Below, one piece after another: positions 47,008 through 56,212 of a DNA stretch of 64,000 bases. Under the pieces are notes generated by a model, which saw nothing but the letters and a program-made list of their open reading frames with translations, did no database searches and was not told the origin of the DNA. Every line of letters starts with the position of its first letter. The first letter of the stretch is position 1. The translations under genes and the position numbers were made by a program. The DNA is from Ramlibacter sp. (lineage in GTDB: Bacteria > Pseudomonadota > Gammaproteobacteria > Burkholderiales > Burkholderiaceae_C), in the NCBI GenBank assembly GCA_019635415.1, contig JAHBZN010000004.1, positions 1-64,000 on the forward strand, given 5' to 3'.

Positions 47008-48231
47008 TCAGCCCACGCCGGATGCGGGCAGCTCCGCGATCCGTCCGGCGGCCTGGTCGAACCAGGCGATGCGCGTGGGGTAGGACCAGGCGGTGCGCGA
47101 CATGGCGCGCGCCATCGAGACGGCGCTGGCCGCCCGGATATTGGGGTGTGCGGCCGCCAGCACGCCCACCCCCAGGTCTGCGACCCACTGGGTTTCACCA
47201 TCGGCCGCCAGGGCCGCGTCCCGGGTGGTGTCCAGGTTCACGGGCCGCGACAGGCGTGCCACCACGGTGCGTGACAGCTGGATCAACCGCTCGGGATCCC
47301 GCACATTGCGCACCAGCAGCAGAAAGCCGTCGTCACCCAGCCGCCCCATGTCGACCCAGCCCGGCACGAACCGCCGCAGCCGCCCCGCGCAAACAAACAG
47401 CGCGTGGTTGACTGCGGCACGCCCATGGAGCTTCTCGAGGGCGTACAGGTTGCTGATGGTCAGGGCGATGACCCCGACGGCCAAGGGTTCGCCCTCGTGC
47501 CGGTAGAAGGCAGCCCCCACCATCTGGCCGGTTTCCGCGTGCGAGCGCATGCGCGTCACCGGGTCGTAGGCCGGCCCATAGGTCATCACCTGGCGCAGCT
47601 CGATCAGGTAGGAAAAGCGCCCCCACAGCACGGCCGCAATGGTGGCGAGATAGCCCATGGCCGACAGCGCGCTCACCGCGTGCAGCCCCCAGTGCACCCG
47701 CCCGTCATGGACGGCGGACCAGCTCAGGCCGCTCAGTGCCACCAGCATGAAGAACACGGCCGCGACGGCCGCCCAGGTGAGCCGCTCCCCGCGCAGCGCG
47801 CTGCGCACCGCGAGGCCCAGCGCGGCGGCGCCCATGGCCGTGGAAATGCTCACGCTCAGCAGCAGCGCCTGCTCCGCCGGCACGGCCCAGCCCGCCAGCA
47901 GCACACCGGCGGTCAGCCCGGCCAGGACAGCGGCGGCGCGCCGCACGGCCCCCCGCTGGCGCAGCAGGCCCAGCATGGACAGCAGCATGAAGACCAGGAG
48001 CGAGGCCACGAGCGTGGCCACATGGGCCAGCAACCGGTCCCGCACCGCCGGGTCTTCCAGGGGCAGCCAGCCCAGGAACGCCACCACGAAGAAGGCCGAG
48101 GCCAGCGCCGACAGCGCCGCGTTGAAACCGATGCGGCGCAGTCCGCGCACGAAAGCGAACGCGGAGCCCGCCAGCATCAGCAGCACCGTACCGAAATACC
48201 CGCCCCAGAACCCCACCGCGATTGTGTCCAT
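47008..48231 (-). CDS. Membrane protein with degenerate GGDEF domain (paralogue 2)
   Basis: A 407-residue paralogue of the next gene, with the same start (MDTIAVGFWGGYF), helix layout, YDPVTRMRSH linker and the active-site loop GRLGDDGFLLLV (GDDGF in place of GGDEF). Segments such as FYRHEGE, HGRAAVNHA and FVCAGRLRR are shared almost exactly. The pair is a tandem duplication with 64 bases between. This copy keeps one more residue of the ancestral motif. Function unknown. Confidence 0.78.
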   Translation of the reverse strand: MDTIAVGFWGGYFGTVLLMLAGSAFAFVRGLRRIGFNAALSALASAFFVVAFLGWLPLEDPAVRDRLLAHVATLVASLLVFMLLSMLGLLRQRGAVRRAAAVLAGLTAGVLLAGWAVPAEQALLLSVSISTAMGAAALGLAVRSALRGERLTWAAVAAVFFMLVALSGLSWSAVHDGRVHWGLHAVSALSAMGYLATIAAVLWGRFSYLIELRQVMTYGPAYDPVTRMRSHAETGQMVGAAFYRHEGEPLAVGVIALTISNLYALEKLHGRAAVNHALFVCAGRLRRFVPGWVDMGRLGDDGFLLLVRNVRDPERLIQLSRTVVARLSRPVNLDTTRDAALAADGETQWVADLGVGVLAAAHPNIRAASAVSMARAMSRTAWSYPTRIAWFDQAAGRIAELPASGVG

Positions 48232-48378
48232 GCCCCCACCGAACGACCTGATCCGCTGACTCTAGCCTGCCAGAGGGCCCGGCGCAATTGACGGCAAACG
48301 CACTTACACTCCTTGCGCAATACCGCACCGACCCCAGCGGTCCCATTTCACAGGAACCCTCCCCCGGAAAACGCGCCC

Positions 48379-49728
48379 ATGTCCGCCGTCTTCAATTTCA
48401 CCTTCGTGCCGTGGTTTCGCTCGGTCGCGCCGTACATCCACATGCACCGGGGCAAGACCTTCGTGGTGGGCCTGTGCGGTGAGGCCATCGCCGCCGGCAA
48501 GCTGCAGCACCTGGCGCAGGACCTGGCACTGATCCAGAGCATGGGCGTGAAGATCGTGCTGGTGCATGGCTTCCGGCCCCAGGTCAACGAACAGCTTCAG
48601 GCCAAGGGCCACACCGCGCGCTACTCGCATGGCATGCGCATCACCGACGAAGTGGCCCTGGACTGCGCCCAGGAAGCCGCGGGGCAACTGCGCTACGAGA
48701 TCGAGGCGGCCTTCAGCCAGGGCCTGCCCAACACCCCCATGGCCGGGTCCACGGTCCGGGTGATCTCGGGCAACTTCATCACCGCGCGGCCGGTGGGTGT
48801 GCTCGATGGCGTGGACTTCCAGCACAGCGGCCTGGTCCGCAAGGTGGACGTCGCCGGCATCCAGCGCACGCTGGATTTTGGCGCCATGGTGCTGCTCTCC
48901 CCCTTCGGGTTCTCGCCCACGGGCGAGGCCTTCAACCTGACCATGGAAGAGGTGGCCACCTCCGTGGCGATTGCGCTGCAGGCCGACAAGCTGATCTTCA
49001 TCACCGAAATCCCGGGGATCCGCATCAAGCCGGGAGAGCCCGAGAGCGAAGACAACCCGATCGACACCGAGCTGCCTCTGGCGGCCGCCGAGCAGCTGCT
49101 GGCCCAGGCCGCGCCCGGCCAGCGCCCGACCGACACGGCGTTCTACCTGCAGCACTGCGTCAAGGCGTGCAAGGCCGGCGTGGAGCGCAGCCACATCCTG
49201 CCTTTCGCGCTGGATGGCGCGCTGCTGCTCGAGATCTACGTGCACGACGGGGTCGGCACCATGGTGGTCGATGAAAAGCTGGAGAGCCTGCGCGAAGCCA
49301 CGGCCGACGACGTCGGTGGCATCCTGCAGCTGATCGAGCCCTTCGAGAAGGACGGCACCCTGGTCAAGCGCAGCCGCACCGAAATCGAGCGCGACGTGGC
49401 CAACTACACCATCGTCGAGCACGACAGCGTGATCTTCGCGTGCGCCGCCCTGTACCCCTACCCCGAGGCCCGCACCGGCGAGATGGCCGCCCTGACGGTG
49501 TCGCCGCAAAGCCAGGGCCAGGGCGATGGCGAAAAGATCCTGCGGCGCGTCGAACAGCGCGCCCGCGCCATGGGCCTGACCAGCATCTTCGTGCTGACCA
49601 CGCGCACCATGCACTGGTTCCTCAAGCGCGGCTTCGTGCAGGTGGACCCGGACTGGCTGCCCGAGGCGCGCAAGCGCAAGTACAACTGGGACCGCAAGAG
49701 CCTGGTCCTGGTGAAGAAACTCAGCTGA
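48379..49728 (+). CDS. argA: Amino-acid N-acetyltransferase (N-acetylglutamate synthase)
   Basis: Makes N-acetylglutamate, the first step of arginine synthesis. The 449-residue protein has an amino acid kinase-like domain (about 20-290; LIQSMGVKIVLVHGFRPQVN) that usually binds the inhibitor arginine, and a C-terminal GNAT domain (about 300-449; AALTVSPQSQGQGDGEKIL). The start MSAVFNFTF at 48379 is preferred to an upstream ATG by conservation of the FVPWFRSVAPYI start. The 147 bases before it hold no gene. Confidence 0.95.
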   Translation: MSAVFNFTFVPWFRSVAPYIHMHRGKTFVVGLCGEAIAAGKLQHLAQDLALIQSMGVKIVLVHGFRPQVNEQLQAKGHTARYSHGMRITDEVALDCAQEAAGQLRYEIEAAFSQGLPNTPMAGSTVRVISGNFITARPVGVLDGVDFQHSGLVRKVDVAGIQRTLDFGAMVLLSPFGFSPTGEAFNLTMEEVATSVAIALQADKLIFITEIPGIRIKPGEPESEDNPIDTELPLAAAEQLLAQAAPGQRPTDTAFYLQHCVKACKAGVERSHILPFALDGALLLEIYVHDGVGTMVVDEKLESLREATADDVGGILQLIEPFEKDGTLVKRSRTEIERDVANYTIVEHDSVIFACAALYPYPEARTGEMAALTVSPQSQGQGDGEKILRRVEQRARAMGLTSIFVLTTRTMHWFLKRGFVQVDPDWLPEARKRKYNWDRKSLVLVKKLS

Positions 49729-49750
49729 CCCCTGCGGAGGACCCGACCCC

Positions 49751-50383
49751 ATGACCCTCACCACCCTGCTGCTGTTCTCGCTGGTGGCCCTCGTGGCCAT
49801 CGCCACCCCGGGGCCGACGGTCCTGCTGGCACTGGCCAATGGCTCGCGCTGGGGCGTGCGCCGGGCGCTGCCCGGCATGCTGGGCGCGGTGATGTCCGAT
49901 TTCGTGCTGGTGGGGGCTGTGGCGCTGGGCCTGGGTGCCCTGCTGGCCGCTTCGGAGTTCTGGTTCTCGGTGCTCAAGTGGGCCGGCGCGGCCTACCTGG
50001 CCTGGCTGGGCCTGCGCCTCCTGCGATCAGGTGGCGGGTTTGAGTTGCCGGGCGCGGGAACCAACAGCGCTCCACCTCCGGCCCGTGCCGTGTTCAGCAA
50101 GTCGTTCCTGGTCGCAGTGACCAACCCCAAGGGCTACATCTTCTGTTCGGCGCTGCTGCCCCAGTTCATTGACCCTGCGGCGGCGCAGGCGCCGCAGTAC
50201 CTCACCATTGCGCTGGTGTTTGCAGGTCTGGACTTCAGCGTGATGCTGGGCTACGCCTTCGTGGGTGCACGGGCCGTTCGCCTGCTGCGCGCATCGGCGG
50301 CGCAATGGCTGGATCGCGTGTGCGGCGGCGCCCTGCTGGCGCTGGCCGGTTCACTGGCCTTCTACCGCCGCGCCAACAGCTGA
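49751..50383 (+). CDS. LysE-family amino acid exporter
   Basis: A 210-residue inner-membrane protein with six helices of the LysE/RhtB family. The signature TPGPTVLLALANGSRWGVRRAL near the N-terminus and FLVAVTNPKGYIFCSALLPQF in the middle are typical. Substrate unknown (basic amino acids, homoserine or threonine are possible). It follows argA by 22 bases, so co-transcription is likely; export of an arginine-related amino acid is a loose inference. Confidence 0.9.
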   Translation: MTLTTLLLFSLVALVAIATPGPTVLLALANGSRWGVRRALPGMLGAVMSDFVLVGAVALGLGALLAASEFWFSVLKWAGAAYLAWLGLRLLRSGGGFELPGAGTNSAPPPARAVFSKSFLVAVTNPKGYIFCSALLPQFIDPAAAQAPQYLTIALVFAGLDFSVMLGYAFVGARAVRLLRASAAQWLDRVCGGALLALAGSLAFYRRANS

Positions 50384-50429
50384 AGCCCGGCCCCCTGGCC
50401 GCGTCAAGCGGCCGCGGCGCCGATCCCGA

Positions 50430-50942
50430 TCAGCTCTTGCGCGCCAGGGTGCGCCACAGCAAGGCCAGGAACACCACCGAGAAGCCCAGGAAGCACAGAA
50501 ATGACCAGTTGGCGATCGAGCCGCCCAGGAAGGTCCAGTCCACCTTGGTGCAGTCACCACTGCCCTTGAAGATCATGGGGATGGCGCGCTTGAGCGGGAA
50601 GGTCTCGATCATGCCGTAGAAGTCACGCCCGCACGAGGCGATCTCAGGCGGATACCACTGCAGCCAGCTTTGCCGGGCGGCCACAAAGCCGCCAAAGCCG
50701 GCGGCCAGCAGGGCCAGCAGTCCTGCCCCCACGTGCAGGCCTTTTCGTCCTCCAGCCCCCGCCACGCCGGCGATGATTGCTACCAAAATGAGAGCGTAGC
50801 GCTGCACGATGCACATCGGGCAGGGCTCCAGCCCGACCACGTGCTGCAGGTACAGGCCAAAGGCCAGCATGGCCACACAGGCGGCGCTGACCGCGGCAAA
50901 CACCCGGCGCGGGTGCGAATCAAACCAGTTCAACAAGATCAA
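50430..50942 (-). CDS. dsbB: Disulfide bond formation protein B
   Basis: A 170-residue four-helix quinone reductase that reoxidises DsbA. The cysteine pairs are C41/C44 (CPMC) and C104/C131. I place the start at TTG 50942 because GGAGG lies four bases before it and the N-terminus LILLNWFDSHPRRV fits DsbB; the only in-frame ATG nearby would remove half of helix 1. A second TTG six bases later is also possible. A possible partial copy of the dispersed repeat encodes YALILVAI in helix 2. Confidence 0.88.
   Translation of the reverse strand: MILLNWFDSHPRRVFAAVSAACVAMLAFGLYLQHVVGLEPCPMCIVQRYALILVAIIAGVAGAGGRKGLHVGAGLLALLAAGFGGFVAARQSWLQWYPPEIASCGRDFYGMIETFPLKRAIPMIFKGSGDCTKVDWTFLGGSIANWSFLCFLGFSVVFLALLWRTLARKS
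50776..50801 (-). repeat. Possible partial copy G of the dispersed repeat (inside dsbB)
   Basis: On the minus strand GCTACGCTCTCATTTTGGTAGCAATC resembles the 3' half of copy B (GCTCTACTTTTCGTAGCAAATC). Only half an element is present and the peptide is normal for DsbB, so chance is possible. Confidence 0.35.
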
Positions 50943-51009
50943 GGGTCCTCCAACGTTGTGGCTATTGTCCGCCGGTTGGTGGCCGGTCGGCTGAATAAGT
51001 TCCTGCGGT

Positions 51010-51945
51010 TCAGATGGGAGGGAGTCGCCCGCGCACCTTTGCCAGCTCCCCTTCGGCCACGATGTGGTCTCCCAGGAAATCCAGAAAGCGGCGCACCGCG
51101 GGCAGCAGGCCGCGACGTGAAGGGAACACCGCATGGAAGATGCCGGGCGGCGGGGCCCAGCCCGGCAGCACCTCCACCAACCGGCGCTCGGCGAGTTCCT
51201 CGCGGCACATGTACTGCGGCATGGGACAGAAGCCGGTGCCGCGCACGGCGGCCATCTTGAGCGTCAGCAGGTCGTCGGCCACATAGCGCGGCTGGTGCTG
51301 GAAGGCACGCGTGGTGCCATCGGGCCCCACCAGTTGCCAGGTCGCGCGGCCATCGGCCGCCCCCATGCTGATGGTGTCCAGGCGCGACAGGTCCTCGAAG
51401 CGCGTGGGGCGCCCCTGGCGCGCGAGCTGCGCCGGGCTGCTCACCAGCAGCGTCTGCGAAAGGCCCAGGTTCTTCACCACGAGGCTGCCACTGTCATCGA
51501 GCGAGGTGCGCACGCGCAGCGCCACATCGAAACCCTCCTCGACGAGGTTCACCACGCGGTTGCTCACCAGCATGTCGACCCGGACCTGCGGGTAGCGCGC
51601 CAGGAACAGGGGCAGCGCGGAGCCGATGGTGGTCTGGGCCAGAGTCACCGGACAGGCCACGCGGATGGTGCCGCGCGGCTCGCTCTGCACCAGGGCCACC
51701 GCCTCGGCGCCGGCAGCGGCTTCGTCGCGCATGGCGGCGCAATGCCGGTGATAGCGCTCACCGGCCTCGGTCAGCGACAGCTTGCGGGTGGTGCGCTGCA
51801 GCAACCGCACGCCGAGCCGGGCTTCCAGCTCCGCGATCCGGCGCGACAGCCGCGACTTGGGCACACCCAGGGCCCGCCCGGCCGCGGCAAAGCCCCCCCG
51901 GTCCACCACCTCGGCGAAGTACAGCATGTCGTTCAGGTCCTGCAT
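51010..51945 (-). CDS. LysR-family transcriptional regulator, probable regulator of azoR
   Basis: A 311-residue LTTR with N-terminal wHTH (LYFAEVVDRGGFAAAGRALGVPKSRLSRRIAELEARLG) and an effector-binding domain from about residue 90. The PKSRLSRRI recognition helix and FPSRRGLLPAVRRFLDFL C-terminus are typical of the group controlling quinone reductases and pirins. It is divergent from the azoreductase gene with 127 bases between, holding an inverted repeat, so it likely regulates that gene and itself. Confidence 0.9.
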   Translation of the reverse strand: MQDLNDMLYFAEVVDRGGFAAAGRALGVPKSRLSRRIAELEARLGVRLLQRTTRKLSLTEAGERYHRHCAAMRDEAAAGAEAVALVQSEPRGTIRVACPVTLAQTTIGSALPLFLARYPQVRVDMLVSNRVVNLVEEGFDVALRVRTSLDDSGSLVVKNLGLSQTLLVSSPAQLARQGRPTRFEDLSRLDTISMGAADGRATWQLVGPDGTTRAFQHQPRYVADDLLTLKMAAVRGTGFCPMPQYMCREELAERRLVEVLPGWAPPPGIFHAVFPSRRGLLPAVRRFLDFLGDHIVAEGELAKVRGRLPPI

Positions 51946-51959
51946 GGCGGCCTCTTATT

Positions 51960-52012
51960 CAATTCATGGATGGGACAATCTAGCGCGATTTTGCCTACTT
52001 ATCAATGAATTG
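51960..52012. promoter_or_regulatory. Inverted repeat between the LysR gene and azoR
   Basis: CAATTCAT (51960-51967) and ATGAATTG (52005-52012) form an 8-bp inverted repeat about 37 bases apart, in an AT-rich divergent promoter region. A further CAATTGAT lies at about 52024. LysR proteins bind such spaced half-sites. Confidence 0.5.
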
Positions 52013-52072
52013 ACCTGTCCGCACAATTGATCCATCGCCGCAGCCTGCGGTCTTCAACAACCGGAGAAAGTC

Positions 52073-52723
52073 ATGAAACTGCTTCATATCGATTCCAGCG
52101 TGATGGGTAGCAACTCGGTCTCGCGCCAGCTCACCGAGCGCATCGTCGCCCAATGGCGTGCCAACTACCCCGGCACTACGGTGGACTACCTGGACCTGGC
52201 CCAGGACGCGCCGAGCCACCTGTCGGTCGACTCCCTCGGGTTCCGCATGGGGCCGCAGGGTGACAACCTGTCCGATGTGCAGCGCCGCGAAAACGCCGTC
52301 TCGGAAGCCCTGGTGAGCCAGTTCCTGGCGGCCGACGTGATCGTGGTGGGTGCTCCGCTGTACAACTTCTCGATCCCCAGCCAGCTCAAGGCCTGGATCG
52401 ACCGGATCGCCCAAGCCGGCCGCACGTTCAAGTACACCGACAAGGGCCCGGTGGGCCTGGCCGGCGGCAAGACCGTGGTCGTGGCGTCCAGCCGCGGAGG
52501 CGTCTACTCCACCAGCGACGCCGGTCGCGCGCTGGAACACCAGGAAAGCTACCTGCAGACGGTGTTTGGCTTCTTCGGCATCACCGACGTGCGCTTTGTC
52601 CGCGCCGAGGGGGTGGCCATGGGCGAAGCCCCGAAGGCCGCGGCGATGGCCGCCGCGCAGGAAGCCATCCAGGCGCTCAACCGCCCTGCCGCCAACCAGG
52701 CCCAGAGCACGCTGGCGGCCTGA
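52073..52723 (+). CDS. azoR: FMN-dependent NADH azoreductase / quinone reductase
   Basis: A 216-residue flavodoxin-fold protein. [20 protein letters not shown] is the family start with the FMN phosphate loop; the second FMN segment is [28 protein letters not shown], and SSRGGVY the third. Reduces quinones and azo compounds with NADH. GGAGAAAGTC precedes the ATG. Divergent from a LysR gene. Confidence 0.94.
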   Translation: MKLLHIDSSVMGSNSVSRQLTERIVAQWRANYPGTTVDYLDLAQDAPSHLSVDSLGFRMGPQGDNLSDVQRRENAVSEALVSQFLAADVIVVGAPLYNFSIPSQLKAWIDRIAQAGRTFKYTDKGPVGLAGGKTVVVASSRGGVYSTSDAGRALEHQESYLQTVFGFFGITDVRFVRAEGVAMGEAPKAAAMAAAQEAIQALNRPAANQAQSTLAA

Positions 52724-52751
52724 CGCGCCAAAGTTTGGGATGATCGGGCGG

Positions 52752-53123
52752 ATGCATTCCGCCCCGCCCGACCCGTCTGTCCCCACGGCCCTCGTGGCCT
52801 GCCTGTGCGCCCAATGGTGCGGCGTGTGCCGCGACTATGCGGCGCCCTTTCAGGCCCTGGCCAGCCAATGGCCCGAGGCCCGCTTTGCGTGGATTGACAT
52901 CGAGGACGAGGCCGACCTGCTGGACAGCCTCGAGGTCGAGAACTTCCCCACCCTGCTGATCGCCCGCGGCAGGGAGCCGCTGTTCTTCGGGCCGCTGGCC
53001 CCTCAGCCCGGCACGCTCGAGCGGCTGTTGCGGACCTGCCTCGCCGGCGCCGGTGCGCCGGCTGCCGTGGCCAACCCCGCCGTTCACGCACTGTCCGCGC
53101 GCCTCGCGCGGCGCGAGGCCTGA
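52752..53123 (+). CDS. Thioredoxin-family protein
   Basis: A 123-residue thioredoxin-fold protein with the redox motif CGVC at residues 23-26 (AQWCGVCRDYAAPFQAL). IDIEDEADLLDSLEVENFPTLL is a standard thioredoxin core with the cis-proline. There is no signal peptide, so it is cytosolic. The C-terminal 20 residues are Ala/Arg rich. An ATG four codons upstream (52740) is possible. It lies 28 bases after azoR and just before a permease gene. Partner unknown. Confidence 0.83.
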   Translation: MHSAPPDPSVPTALVACLCAQWCGVCRDYAAPFQALASQWPEARFAWIDIEDEADLLDSLEVENFPTLLIARGREPLFFGPLAPQPGTLERLLRTCLAGAGAPAAVANPAVHALSARLARREA

Positions 53124-53126
53124 CGC

Positions 53127-54038
53127 ATGGCCGGCATCCTGCTGCACATCGCCGGACTCTGGCTGCTATCCTCGCTGGACGCCTCGGGCAAGCTGCTGGT
53201 CATGGCGGGCGTGCCCGTGCTCATGGTGTCGTGGTTCCGCTATGTGGTGCACATCGGGCTCATGACCGCGGTGGTGCTGCCCCGGCGCGGGCGTGCCCTT
53301 TTCGCCACCCAGTCGCTGTCGCGCCAGTTGCAGCGCGGCCTGATGATGATCACCACCACGGTGCTGTTTTTCTCGGTGCTCGGCCGTGTGCCGCTGGCCG
53401 AGGGCACGGCCATGAACTTCATGGCGCCGCTGTTCCTGATGGCGCTGGCGCCCTGGCTGCTGCAGGAGCCCCACCGGCTGCACCGCTGGCTGGGCGTGGT
53501 GGCGGGTTTCGCGGGCATGCTGATCGTGATGCGCCCGGGTGGACAGCTCGACCGGCTGGGCGTGATCCTGGGGCTGCTCACGGCGCTGGCGTTTGCGCTG
53601 TTCCAGATCGCCACGCGCCGTGTCGCGCACGACGACCCGCTGACCACCAACTACTACGGCGGGCTGTTTGGCGCCCTGGCGCTGACGCTCGCGCTGCCCT
53701 GGTTCTGGCGCACGCCCGAACTCGCGCCATGGCAGTGGCTGCTGCTGGCCTCCACAGGTGTCACCGGCTTCCTGGGGCACTGGCTGCAGATCGCGGCCTT
53801 CAAGCGGGCACCAGCCACGCTGCTGGCGCCTTTCAGCTACCTCCAGATCGTGGCGGCGGCCACACTGGGCTGGCTGGTGTTCGGCCAGTTGCCCGACCGC
53901 GTCACCGCCGCCGGCATCGCGCTGATCTGCGCAGCCGGGCTGGGCGTGGCATGGGCCGAGGCACGGCGGGCCCGCAGCCTGCGGGCGAATCTTGATAAAG
54001 TCGCTGCACCCACGGGTCCCGGCCCGGCGGTCTCCTGA
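53127..54038 (+). CDS. EamA/DMT-superfamily permease
   Basis: A 303-residue protein with about ten hydrophobic segments in two EamA repeats. [17 protein letters not shown] and [20 protein letters not shown] are characteristic. The cytosolic C-terminus is positively charged. It is unrelated in sequence detail to the EamA gene at 10100. Substrate unknown. It starts three bases after the thioredoxin-like gene. Confidence 0.88.
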   Translation: MAGILLHIAGLWLLSSLDASGKLLVMAGVPVLMVSWFRYVVHIGLMTAVVLPRRGRALFATQSLSRQLQRGLMMITTTVLFFSVLGRVPLAEGTAMNFMAPLFLMALAPWLLQEPHRLHRWLGVVAGFAGMLIVMRPGGQLDRLGVILGLLTALAFALFQIATRRVAHDDPLTTNYYGGLFGALALTLALPWFWRTPELAPWQWLLLASTGVTGFLGHWLQIAAFKRAPATLLAPFSYLQIVAAATLGWLVFGQLPDRVTAAGIALICAAGLGVAWAEARRARSLRANLDKVAAPTGPGPAVS

Positions 54039-54102
54039 CCGAAGCTCATCCGCGCCGCCACCGTACCGTCCCCCATTCAAACCTGTTCAAAGAGGCGCCC
54101 CC

Positions 54103-54378
54103 ATGGCTCGTACCGTCAACTGCATCAAGCTCGGCAAGGAAGCCGAAGGCCTGGACTTTCCGCCCTATCCCGGTGAACTCGGCAAGCGCATCTGGGACAG
54201 CGTGAGCAAGGAAGCCTGGGCCGCCTGGCTGCGCCAGCAGACCATGCTGGTCAATGAAAACCGGCTCAATCTGGCCGACCAGCGCGCCCGCGACTACCTC
54301 AAACGCCAGATGGAAAACCACTTCTTCGGCGCCGGCGCCGACGTGGCGCAGGGCTACGTGCCGCCCACCAACGGCTGA
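54103..54378 (+). CDS. yggX: Fe(2+)-trafficking protein YggX
   Basis: A 91-residue protein that protects iron-sulfur proteins from oxidative damage. [21 protein letters not shown] carries the conserved N-terminal cysteine, and [19 protein letters not shown] the helical core. The start at 54103 follows AAAGAGGCGCCCCC. A longer upstream frame exists but is not conserved. Confidence 0.94.
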   Translation: MARTVNCIKLGKEAEGLDFPPYPGELGKRIWDSVSKEAWAAWLRQQTMLVNENRLNLADQRARDYLKRQMENHFFGAGADVAQGYVPPTNG

Positions 54379-54382
54379 GCCC

Positions 54383-56167
54383 GTGCAGCCCGGCGATGAC
54401 GGGCGGGTGGCGCATGGGGCGGGCCGGCCCTCGTGGTGTGTCGTGCACACCGACTGGGGGGACGGCAGCGCCTTCCTGAAGGCGTGGCAGGCCTGGCGGC
54501 AGCATCCGCAGCGCCCGCGCCTGCTGCATTTCGTGGCGTTCACCGACCACCCGCCCCACCCTCAGGCGATGCGGGCGGCGGCGCAGGCCTGGCCCGGTCT
54601 GTCGGACCTGGCCGGGGCGCTGGCACAGCAGTGGCATGCCCTGCTACCCGGCTTTCACCGCCTGTCCTTCGATCAGGGCCAGGTACTGCTGACGCTGGGG
54701 GTGGGGCCCGCACAGACCCTGCTGCGCGAGCAGTCCTTTGAGGCCGACGCGATCCGGCTGGGCCACCGCGGGCTGCCCGTGAACGCGACCGATTGGGACA
54801 TCCATGCGCTCAAGGCGCTCGCGCGCCTGTGCCGACGCGGCACGTGGCTGGAGGTGCCTGCGGGCGACCCGCAACTGCCCCAGCGCCTGGCCCAATGCGG
54901 CTTCGTGACCCGCTCACCGCAGGCGCCGGCAGCCGCGGCAGCCCGCGAACCGCTGATGTGGCAGGGTGAATTCAATCCCCGTTGGACCCCACGGCCAGCC
55001 CGCATGGCCCCGCCGCAGGCACCGGAGTCCTGCGTGGTCCTGGGCGCCGGCATCGCTGGCGCCTGCGTGGCGGCCAGCCTTGCACGTCGGGGCTGGCAGG
55101 TGCAGGTCCTGGATGCCGCCGGGCAACCGGCAACTGGCGCTTCGGGCCTGCCCGCAGGCCTGTTCGCCCCCCACGTCTCGCCCGATGACGCCCCGCTCTC
55201 GCGCCTGACCCGTGCCGGCTGCCGCGCCACACGGCAACTGGCCGGGCAGGCGTTGCTGGCCGGCACCGACTGGCAGGCCAGCGGTGTGCTGGAGCATGGT
55301 GCGCGCGGGCGCCGCGAACTGCCGGCGCTGGCGCCCGGCGTGGATCCGGCCGCGCAGGCCGAAGGGTCGCGTCCGGCCACGCCCGAGCAACTGGCCCAGG
55401 CCGGGCTGGATCGATCGACCCCCGCGCTTTGGCACGCCAGCGCGGGCTGGTTGCGGCCCGACCGGCTGGTGCGGGCGCTGCTGGCGCAGCCCGGCATCAC
55501 CTGGCGGGGCCAGACGCCGGTGACCCGTCTTTCGCGCGACGCGCAGGGCTGGACCTTGCGGGGCGCCGGTGATGAACCGCTGGCGCAGGCGCCGCTGCTG
55601 GTGGTGGCCGCTGGCATGGCCAGCGCGGCCTGGCTGCAGGCCCACCTGCCGCTGCAGGCCCTGCGCGGGCAGATCGCCTGGCAGGTTCACGCGGGCCACC
55701 ATGAGGGCCTGGACCTGCCGCCCTTCCCGCTGAACGGACACGGCAGCCTGCTGCCTGCGGTGCCGCTGGACGAGGGGCTGGCCTGGGTCGCCGGGGCCAC
55801 CTTCGAACGCGACAGCACCGACCCTGCGCCACGGCCACAGGAGTTGCCGGCCATCCTCGAGCGCTTGCAGACCCTGTGTCCGCCGGCGGCCCGGGGCCTG
55901 GCCCCTGAATTTGCCGCGGGTCAAGTGCGGGCCTGGGCCGGTGTGCGCGCCACGCTGCCCGACCGGCTGCCGGCGGTGGGCCCGGTCGATGCCCAGGCGC
56001 TGCCGGGCCTGTGGGTCTGCACCGGCATGGGCGCACGCGGGCTCACGCTGGCGCCACTGTGCGCGGAGTTGCTGGCGGCCCGGCTGCATGCCGAGCCGCT
56101 GCCGGTGAGCCAGCGGCTGGCCCAGGCACTGGCCGCCGACCGATTTCTGGAACAAAAAGGCCTGTAG
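54383..56167 (+). CDS. mnmC: MnmC with degenerate methyltransferase domain and intact FAD oxidoreductase domain
   Basis: MnmC makes the mnm5 group at tRNA wobble U34. The C-terminal FAD domain (about 215-590) is intact: dinucleotide motif VVLGAGIAGACVAASLARRG, TGASGLPAGLFAPHVS, and GMGARGLTLAPL. The N-terminal part (about 1-205) matches MnmD only in outline: the SAM loop GFGTG is WGDGS, the catalytic DGF.P region reads LGHRGLPVNA, and the first 60 or so residues of E. coli MnmC are missing. The only plausible start is GTG 54383, four bases after yggX. The stop codon comes from a dispersed-repeat copy. Confidence 0.87.
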   Translation: MQPGDDGRVAHGAGRPSWCVVHTDWGDGSAFLKAWQAWRQHPQRPRLLHFVAFTDHPPHPQAMRAAAQAWPGLSDLAGALAQQWHALLPGFHRLSFDQGQVLLTLGVGPAQTLLREQSFEADAIRLGHRGLPVNATDWDIHALKALARLCRRGTWLEVPAGDPQLPQRLAQCGFVTRSPQAPAAAAAREPLMWQGEFNPRWTPRPARMAPPQAPESCVVLGAGIAGACVAASLARRGWQVQVLDAAGQPATGASGLPAGLFAPHVSPDDAPLSRLTRAGCRATRQLAGQALLAGTDWQASGVLEHGARGRRELPALAPGVDPAAQAEGSRPATPEQLAQAGLDRSTPALWHASAGWLRPDRLVRALLAQPGITWRGQTPVTRLSRDAQGWTLRGAGDEPLAQAPLLVVAAGMASAAWLQAHLPLQALRGQIAWQVHAGHHEGLDLPPFPLNGHGSLLPAVPLDEGLAWVAGATFERDSTDPAPRPQELPAILERLQTLCPPAARGLAPEFAAGQVRAWAGVRATLPDRLPAVGPVDAQALPGLWVCTGMGARGLTLAPLCAELLAARLHAEPLPVSQRLAQALAADRFLEQKGL

Positions 56168-56212
56168 CCCTTGTCAGGCGGCCAAAGCGCGCTCTACTTT
56201 TCGTAGCAAATC
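56162..56212 (+). repeat. Dispersed ~50-bp repeat, copy B (supplies stops of two convergent genes)
   Basis: CTGTAGCCCTTGTCAGGCGG, CCAAAGCGCGCTCTAC, TTTTCGTAGCAAATC. It aligns base for base with copy A at both ends. TAG at 56165-56167 is the mnmC stop. TCA at 56174-56176 is the stop of the minus-strand receiver gene, whose last 12 residues are all encoded here. Confidence 0.8.

Noticed and set aside
48258..48300. CTCTAGCCTGCCAGAGGGCC before argA as a further repeat copy
   Set aside because: Only the first 20 bases resemble the repeat; the GCTAT..GTAGC end is missing, so chance cannot be excluded.
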